From contig JAGPGE010000138.1 of NCBI GenBank assembly GCA_018056145.1, forward strand, positions 1-10,423: a stretch of 10,423 bases of DNA, in the 5' to 3' direction. The position numbers were made by a program, and so were the translations under genes. Shown here piece after piece: positions 5,117-10,423 of this stretch. Position 1 is the stretch's first letter. Each line of letters begins with the position of its first letter. The stretch comes from Armatimonadota bacterium. GTDB lineage: Bacteria > Armatimonadota > Zipacnadia > Zipacnadales > JABUFB01. Below the pieces are notes generated by a model. The model was not told the DNA's origin, ran no database searches, and was given only the letters and a program-made list of their open reading frames with translations.

Positions 5117-7570
5117 ATGATGCGCGTCGCCACGTCTCTCGTCATGTGTCTCGTCGCACACGCCGCCGTGTGCCTGACCATTGACGGCGAAAACCTCGGC
5201 CAGTCGAAGATGATCCCGAGACAGGGCGACACAGTCCGATTCATCGCCCCGGTGCTCAATGAAAGCAAGGAGCCTTTCGCCGGCGATGTCACACTCAGCA
5301 TGCGCGTCGCCCGCGCGGGCGAGCCGCTTTCCGCTGCTGAGACCATCACTCTGCCGCTCGAGCTTGAGCCCGGAGCGTCTCGGGACTTCGCCTTCAACTG
5401 GACCTTCGACCGCAACGGCTGGTACCGCCTGGTGTTCGAATGCACGGAGCCCGACATGCGCCTTGAGCGGGAGGTAGCGGTCACGGCGAATGACGTCTAC
5501 TTCGTCTGGTTCGGCGCACCCAGGGAGTTCCGCTGGTGCAACGTCCCCACCACCGTGAAGGACGAGGATCAGGACTGGTGGCTGCGCCGTGGAGCCATCC
5601 CGGCTCACTGGAAATGCGGCGTCTGCTGCAAGCAGATGACGGTCGAGCAGTTTGTGGAGAACTGGGGCCGGGCCGACTGGATCGCGATTGATGAAGTCGG
5701 TGGGCCGGGCGAGGTGACCGACAAGTTCATCGAAGCCTGGAAGCGCCTGAAGGAGGCAAAGCCCGAGCAGTTCACGGCGGTCTGGTACATGGGCGCCCAC
5801 GCGTACTGGGCGGATATCAAGGACCTGGTGGACCTATTCGTTCCAGAGATCTACCTGAACTACCGCGGCAACCACCTCGGGCAGTTCGACGCGTACCTGC
5901 AGACCGCGCAAGATGCGGGTGTGTTGGACCAGGTTATCCCCGGCCTGGGCATCAACGAGATCCGGGACGATGACAAGCGGATCACCAACTCCCCTACCCG
6001 CGATGATGTACTGCGCCAGTTCCGCTACCTCAAACGCGCATGGCCGGACCTGCGCGGCATCGGGTTCTTCACATCCTCCAGTGCCCGTTGGGGGGTGGCC
6101 GAGTACGCTGACGAACTGTGCGGCGCCTATTACATCGATCCGGTGCTCACGATCATCGACCCTCACGACCCCATCCGCATCGACAGCCGCCCGCCGGAGG
6201 ACAGCGAAGTCAGGGTTGCGCTCGCGGGCGTCGAGGACACCGCTCGCTGGGCGCGGGTGCGGGTGCGCAATGTGGGCAACATGGACGCAGAGGGCGTGAC
6301 GCTGGAGATCGTCGCGGCGCGGGAAGGCGACTCGTCTCGAGCTGCGTGGACCTGTCTCACAACGAATGACTGGCCCGTGGGTGAGACGCGCTGCTTCGTG
6401 TTCCCCGCCGGCGATCTCGCCGGGCCGGTCCGGGTGCGACTCGTGCCCCATGAAGACTACACCGTGCTGGATGGAACCGCGGAACGGTACGTCGCTCCCG
6501 CGGCCTGGGAGCGCGAGAGGAAGACGCTGGTGACGGTCGAGCCGGGGGATCCTGCGCCCGTGCGGCTGCCCGGGTTCGTGCCTGTGAACGCCGATGGGGC
6601 GTACCGGCTTGTGTCGGCCAACGCTCCCCCGCGTTCCGCGGCAGTGCTCCCGCCGCGTCCCGGGACCGATGAGAAACTCGCGGCCTTCGCGCTTCCGCAG
6701 GCATCCTCTGTCGGCTACAGCGTCGCCGCATTGGAGCCGGGTGAGGCGCCTGCGGTCGCTCCGGAACACTCGCGAGAGGGCGACCTGCTGCGCGTCAGCA
6801 ACGCATTCTACCGCGTCGCGCTTGACCTCAAGACCGACCGGGTTACCGAGATCGGCGTGGCAGGGGGAGCCGGAAACATCCTGCGCGGCCCGTGGACGCT
6901 CTCGGCCGCCGGCCATGCCGGTTTCGGCGAGCCGCGAGTACAGGAGTTGCCCGGCTGCCTGGTAGTGACGATCCCCTATGATTCGCCGCAGGCCTCCGGT
7001 GAGAGCCAGTACGTGTTCTTTGAGTACTCTCCGGCGATCCGCATTGCCCGGTCGTGGGTCCCCAAGGGTGAGATCACCCTCAAGGGCGCCAGTGACCGCT
7101 GCGACCTGTTCCAGAACGGCGGCAGCTACGCTCTGCAGCCAGGCGTGGGTGGCTCGGTACGCCGGGGGTACCTGCATGATAGCGACAAATACCGGGACCT
7201 GCTGTTCGGTTACCTCGGCAGCGCTCCCGAGCCGGCGAACGCGGACCGGGCGGGCTGGATCGATTTCTCCTATGACCCAGCGCGCCTGGATGGCGGCATG
7301 GGTGTGGTGATTGACTATCGCTGGGTGGACAGCGGCACCCAGAGTTACGACGTTACCCGGCTCTACGACGGCTCCGACTGGCTGGAAGTGCTTTACCTGT
7401 GGGGCAAAGAGGCCACATTCAGCCGGCCGCAGAAGTCCTGCGTGTATCTCGTACCCCACCGCAGCCTGGACTTCACGGACCCCGCGGTGACCCCCCCGGG
7501 GAAAGCGCTCTGGGACGTGATCCACCGCGCGCAGATCGACTGGACCCAGGGCCTGCCGCCCGGCACCTGA
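5117..7570 (+). CDS. Secreted multidomain protein: Ig-like, TIM-barrel glycosidase-like, CARDB-like and mutarotase-like beta-sandwich parts
   Basis: The protein has 817 residues from the ATG at 5117. A second ATG at 5120 is equally placed behind GAGGTGG, and the GTG at 5105 lies upstream of that site. Residues 1-16 (MMRVATSLVMCLVAHA) are a signal peptide. Residues about 35-122 read like an Ig/CARDB beta domain (DVTLSMRVARAGEP, then WYRLVFECTEPD). Residues about 126-343 have alternating strands and helices like a TIM-barrel glycosidase: WIAIDEVGG with Asp192-Glu193 at a strand end, FTAVWYMGAHAYW, LFVPEIYLNYR and VIPGLGINE. A second CARDB-like domain follows at about 365-455 (RVRVRNVGNMDAEGV). 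Residues about 555-790 begin NAFYRVALDLKTDRVTEIGV, as in galactose-mutarotase-like beta-sandwiches of carbohydrate-active enzymes. Cys167, Cys170 and Cys171 form an unusual CxxCC. It is probably co-transcribed with the lyase 17 bp downstream. A glycoside hydrolase role is inference; I cannot assign a GH family. Confidence 0.75.
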   Translation: MMRVATSLVMCLVAHAAVCLTIDGENLGQSKMIPRQGDTVRFIAPVLNESKEPFAGDVTLSMRVARAGEPLSAAETITLPLELEPGASRDFAFNWTFDRNGWYRLVFECTEPDMRLEREVAVTANDVYFVWFGAPREFRWCNVPTTVKDEDQDWWLRRGAIPAHWKCGVCCKQMTVEQFVENWGRADWIAIDEVGGPGEVTDKFIEAWKRLKEAKPEQFTAVWYMGAHAYWADIKDLVDLFVPEIYLNYRGNHLGQFDAYLQTAQDAGVLDQVIPGLGINEIRDDDKRITNSPTRDDVLRQFRYLKRAWPDLRGIGFFTSSSARWGVAEYADELCGAYYIDPVLTIIDPHDPIRIDSRPPEDSEVRVALAGVEDTARWARVRVRNVGNMDAEGVTLEIVAAREGDSSRAAWTCLTTNDWPVGETRCFVFPAGDLAGPVRVRLVPHEDYTVLDGTAERYVAPAAWERERKTLVTVEPGDPAPVRLPGFVPVNADGAYRLVSANAPPRSAAVLPPRPGTDEKLAAFALPQASSVGYSVAALEPGEAPAVAPEHSREGDLLRVSNAFYRVALDLKTDRVTEIGVAGGAGNILRGPWTLSAAGHAGFGEPRVQELPGCLVVTIPYDSPQASGESQYVFFEYSPAIRIARSWVPKGEITLKGASDRCDLFQNGGSYALQPGVGGSVRRGYLHDSDKYRDLLFGYLGSAPEPANADRAGWIDFSYDPARLDGGMGVVIDYRWVDSGTQSYDVTRLYDGSDWLEVLYLWGKEATFSRPQKSCVYLVPHRSLDFTDPAVTPPGKALWDVIHRAQIDWTQGLPPGT

Positions 7571-7587
7571 GATGAGAGGGAACCAAT

Positions 7588-9741
7588 ATGCGATGCGCAT
7601 TCTGCCTGCTGGCGATGGTCTCGCTGATGGGTGCGACGGGTGCTGCTGAACTGCCGGACTGGACGGCGAAGATCCGGCCGGATCACCCGCGCCTGTTCTT
7701 CAACGCCGACACCTTCGAGCAGGTGAAAACCCGGGCACTGGGGCCGGAAAGAGAGTGGTTCGGCAAGACGACGGCCTGGGCCGACGGCCTCGTCAAGGCC
7801 ATGCAGGCCGAAGAGCCTGCCCTGAAGGATTACGGCGTGGACAGCGCCCGGGCGGCCTTTGCATTCCTGGTCACCGGCGAGGACAAGTACCTGCAGGCCG
7901 CGCGCAGGGGTCTGGACCTGAGCCTGCGGCATTACGAGAAGTGCTTCGAGGACCGCAAGGCGGTGGACTGGTACTCCACGAGCCGCGTCCATGCCATTCT
8001 CGCCTGGGACTGGCTCTACAACCACCTCCCCGAGGACGAGCGCAGCCAGTGGATGACCCGGTTCGTTCGCGTCATCAAGAACGTGCTGGACGTGCGACCC
8101 CGCATCTACCGGGAGAACTACAGCAACTACGCCACCGGCTTCTACGGGGTGCACAACTGCCTTTGGTTCATCGGCTGCACGGCGCTGGGCACGAGCATCG
8201 CACCGGACCTGGTGCAGGAGTGGCTGGTCTGGGGGCATGATGAGAACTTTCGGCTATTGGAGCACCGGCGGAAGGCCTGCGGAGACGATGGTGGCGGGGC
8301 ATCCCCCACCCTGGGCTACGTCTTCGGTGCATACCCGTGGGCCGAACAGAACTTCTTCTACACCTGGCTCAGCGCCACGGGCGAGAACATCGCACCGGAC
8401 TGGCCCCACAGTGCCTGGCTCGCAAACTACGTGATCTGGAACTGGATCGAGGCGGAGGGCGGCCCGCGCCATTTCGGATGGGGCGACAGCGACCATACGA
8501 CCAATGAGCTGCCCACGTGGCAGCTCTACAGCCACATGGCCAACATCCGCCACCTGTTCGGCCGCTGCGAGCCACAGGCAGCAGCGCTGGCCCGGTATCT
8601 GCAGGAGAGACTTCCCAGCAAGAGCCACTCCTCCACCTGGTTCATCTACCCCTTCCTGCTCACGGGCATGGACGATTCGCCCGAGCCCTTCGAGCCCGCA
8701 AACCTGCCCCACGCCAGGCATTTCGAGAACATGAGCCAGATCTTCATGCGCTCCGGAGACGGGCCAAATGACACCTACTGTCTGTTCACTTGCGGCGGCC
8801 TGCTCGGGCAGCACAAACACTACGACAACCTGAACTTCGTGATCTACCACAAGGGATTCCTGGCCCTGGACAGCGGCACCCGGGTGAATGAGGTTGAAAA
8901 TGGGCAGCATCTGAAGAACTACTACGCGCAGACGGTTGCCCACAACTGCGTGCTTATCCACCAGCCCGGCGAACCGCCTGCCCCGTACTGGGGCGAAGGA
9001 CCCGCGGTGGCGCAAAACCACGGCGGCCAGCACAGTGCGCTCAAGTCAGTCGTCAAGGCTTTCGAGACCAACGACCGCTTCGTCTATGTCGCCGGGGATG
9101 CCACCGAAAGCTACCGCCATGGCGCTCCCGGCGGTCTCCCACAGAAAGCCGAACTGGTCACACGCCAATTCGTATTCCTGATGCCGAACCAGTTCGTGGT
9201 GTTCGACCGCGTGCGCTCAACCGACCCGGGCTTTGCTAAGCAGTGGCTCCTGCACACCGCCCATGAACCTGCCCTCGAAGGGACCATCCTCCGCGCCGAC
9301 CACCAGCAGGGCCGTATGTTCTGCCGCACGCTCCTGCCGAAAGATGCGCGGCTTGATCTTGTGGGCGGTCCCGGCAGAGAGTTCTGGGCGGCAGGCAGGA
9401 ACTGGGAGATCGATGCAAGAGGCCTCAATCCCGAACACCTGGCGATGATGGGCCAGTGGCGGCTGGAGGTGTCGCCCGGGGAACCCAGGGCCGAGGACCT
9501 GTTCCTCCATGTGATCCAGGTGGGCGATCAGACGCTGCAAGCCATGAGCGCGACGGAGTTGTTGGAGTCAGATGGGACGGTAGGCGCCCGAGTCAAGAGC
9601 GACGAGGGGACCTGGGAGGTCACCTTCGCGACAACCGGCGACCTCGCGGGGCATATCCGGTTCGCCGGCGAGAATGCATCCGTAGACCAGCCGCTGGCCC
9701 AGACTGTGACCCCGCAGTCAGGCATCATGGCCGGGCCATGA
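7588..9741 (+). CDS. Secreted heparinase II/III-family polysaccharide lyase
   Basis: The protein has 717 residues, with signal peptide 1-20 (MRCAFCLLAMVSLMGATGAA) and likely cleavage after GAA. Residues about 30-360 are helix-rich with many Trp and Tyr, fitting the alpha/alpha toroid of heparinase II/III-type (PL12/PL15/PL17/PL21-like) lyases. NYSNYATGFYGVHN (177-190) and HFGWGDSD (295-302) line up with the substrate cleft. The beta-sandwich half holds the family signature GQHKHYDNLNF (407-417; His409, His411, Asp413), followed by the strand FLALDSGTR and then TVAHNCVL (449-456), the equivalent of the THN motif. These enzymes cleave acidic polysaccharides by beta-elimination in the periplasm or outside the cell; which glycan is cut here cannot be read from the sequence. 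GAGAGGG lies 7 nt before the ATG. The 17-bp gap to the preceding gene points to an operon. Confidence 0.88.
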   Translation: MRCAFCLLAMVSLMGATGAAELPDWTAKIRPDHPRLFFNADTFEQVKTRALGPEREWFGKTTAWADGLVKAMQAEEPALKDYGVDSARAAFAFLVTGEDKYLQAARRGLDLSLRHYEKCFEDRKAVDWYSTSRVHAILAWDWLYNHLPEDERSQWMTRFVRVIKNVLDVRPRIYRENYSNYATGFYGVHNCLWFIGCTALGTSIAPDLVQEWLVWGHDENFRLLEHRRKACGDDGGGASPTLGYVFGAYPWAEQNFFYTWLSATGENIAPDWPHSAWLANYVIWNWIEAEGGPRHFGWGDSDHTTNELPTWQLYSHMANIRHLFGRCEPQAAALARYLQERLPSKSHSSTWFIYPFLLTGMDDSPEPFEPANLPHARHFENMSQIFMRSGDGPNDTYCLFTCGGLLGQHKHYDNLNFVIYHKGFLALDSGTRVNEVENGQHLKNYYAQTVAHNCVLIHQPGEPPAPYWGEGPAVAQNHGGQHSALKSVVKAFETNDRFVYVAGDATESYRHGAPGGLPQKAELVTRQFVFLMPNQFVVFDRVRSTDPGFAKQWLLHTAHEPALEGTILRADHQQGRMFCRTLLPKDARLDLVGGPGREFWAAGRNWEIDARGLNPEHLAMMGQWRLEVSPGEPRAEDLFLHVIQVGDQTLQAMSATELLESDGTVGARVKSDEGTWEVTFATTGDLAGHIRFAGENASVDQPLAQTVTPQSGIMAGP
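9726..9740. other. Short palindrome over the stop codon at the convergent junction
   Basis: CATGGCC-G-GGCCATG is a perfect 7-bp inverted repeat with a one-base centre (6-bp stem with loop CGG if folded). It covers the last codons of the lyase gene and two bases of its stop, 20 bp from the stop of the convergent kinase gene. No T-run follows on either side, so a bidirectional terminator is only a weak possibility. Confidence 0.3.
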
Positions 9742-9760
9742 TTGCCCCGTCTGCGGCAGC

Positions 9761-10423
9761 CTAATCCGCAGGCACGAGCGGGATGGCGATGGTGAAGGTG
9801 CTGCCCTTCCCCACCTCGCTGTCCACCCAGATGCGCCCGCCGTGGGCTTCGGCCACCATACGGCAGAATGTGAGACCCAGCCCGGTGGAGTGCTTCCGGC
9901 CGGCCTTGCGCGTCTCCACCTGGCCGAACTTCTGGAAGATGCGCTCCTGGTACTCGGGCGGGATTCCGGGGCCGTTGTCAGACACCGCGACCCGGACTTC
10001 CCCGTCATGACAGCCCGCCTCCAGGCGGATCTCGCCCCCGTCGGGCGTGAACTTAATGGCATTGCCCAGCAAGTTCACCATCACACGGCGCAGCAGCTCC
10101 CCGTCAGCGCGCACCGTGCCGCACGCATCATCGATGGCGGACTCCAGGTTGTGTCTGTGCTCTCGGGCCAGTCCCCGCACCTGATCGAGAGCGGTGGCCG
10201 CAACCTGGCCGACGTCCACATCCTCGAGGTGCAGCTTCATCTGGCCGCTCTCCATCTTGTTGATGTCCAGCAGCGTGTTGACCATCTCCAGCAGGGTGAC
10301 CGCGGATGCGTGGGCGATGGGGACGAACTCCCGGGTAAGCTCGGGGTCGTAGTCCGTGTCCACCACGGTCTCGAGCCCGCCGAGGATGCTGGTGAGCGGG
10401 GTGCGCAGGTCGTGGACGATCAT
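9761..10423 (-). CDS. Sensor histidine kinase, C-terminal part (5' end outside window)
   Basis: The visible 220 residues hold the complete transmitter of a two-component histidine kinase. The H-box is VHDLRTPL with phospho-acceptor His4 (window numbering), followed by the dimerisation helices to about residue 65. The HATPase_c domain carries the N-box NLLGNAIKF (117-125), G1 box DNGPGIP (149-155), F-box IFQKFG (162-167), G2 box STGLGL (179-184) and a terminal GKGSTFTIAIPL strand. The ATG at the window edge directly precedes the H-box, so it is an internal methionine; the sensor domain must lie to the right of the window. The gene ends 19 bp from the convergent lyase gene. No response regulator is in view, so its partner and signal are unknown. 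Confidence 0.9.
   Translation of the reverse strand: MIVHDLRTPLTSILGGLETVVDTDYDPELTREFVPIAHASAVTLLEMVNTLLDINKMESGQMKLHLEDVDVGQVAATALDQVRGLAREHRHNLESAIDDACGTVRADGELLRRVMVNLLGNAIKFTPDGGEIRLEAGCHDGEVRVAVSDNGPGIPPEYQERIFQKFGQVETRKAGRKHSTGLGLTFCRMVAEAHGGRIWVDSEVGKGSTFTIAIPLVPAD

Noticed and set aside
4850..5800. Open frame of 316 codons on the minus strand covering the divergent intergenic region and the start of the large secreted gene
   Set aside because: It runs across the AT-rich promoter region and antisense to a signal peptide and Ig-like domain, and its translation shows no domain character.
5834..7600. Open frame of 588 codons on the minus strand, antisense to the large secreted protein
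   Set aside because: No recognisable motif or hydrophobic pattern, no good ribosome binding site, and it lies fully over a well-supported plus-strand gene. It is a shadow of GC-rich codon use.

Overview
This high-GC window very probably comes from an Armatimonadota (or closely related uncultured) chromosome. The main clue is the prepilin-like protein at 4134-4853. Its type IV N-terminus runs straight into an FPVFARAREKARQ/SCLSNLKQ-type segment and it carries a C-terminal H-x9-DG motif, a style that is heavily expanded in Armatimonadota and Planctomycetota-like genomes. All genes read through without frameshifts. I see no mobile elements, tRNA or rRNA genes, or CRISPR array. The taxonomic call is inference.

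Layout. Left block, minus strand (read right to left): the prepilin-like gene (4853-4134); a hairpin terminator (4111-4076); a probable extended -10 promoter that almost touches the start codon of rodA; rodA, a SEDS peptidoglycan glycosyltransferase (4020-2890); a cytoplasmic protein of unknown function built from two copies of one domain (2847-1852); a secreted TPR protein with an HELGH zinc-peptidase motif and a C-terminal beta domain (1880-174); and the first 40 residues of another exported protein (120-1), cut by the window edge. From rodA leftwards the genes are 53 bp or less apart or overlap, so they look like one transcription unit.

Right block, plus strand: an AT-rich divergent intergenic region (4854-5116), then a two-gene unit. 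The first gene encodes a large secreted multidomain protein (Ig-like, TIM-barrel-like, CARDB-like and mutarotase-like beta-sandwich parts; 5117-7570). Seventeen bases later comes a secreted heparinase II/III-family polysaccharide lyase (7588-9741). Together they look like a small extracytoplasmic polysaccharide-degrading pair. The lyase gene is convergent, with a 19-bp gap, with the C-terminal part of a sensor histidine kinase (10423-9761, minus) whose N-terminal sensor lies outside the window.

How the genes may work together: the left operon links a cell-wall elongation polymerase with uncharacterised cytoplasmic and exported partners, possibly an envelope-maturation group. The right pair handles acidic or complex polysaccharide. 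The most novel parts are the duplicated-domain protein, the secreted TPR/HELGH protein and the TIM-barrel-like partner of the lyase; none can be given a function from sequence alone. The longest stretch without a gene is 4854-5116 (263 bp).
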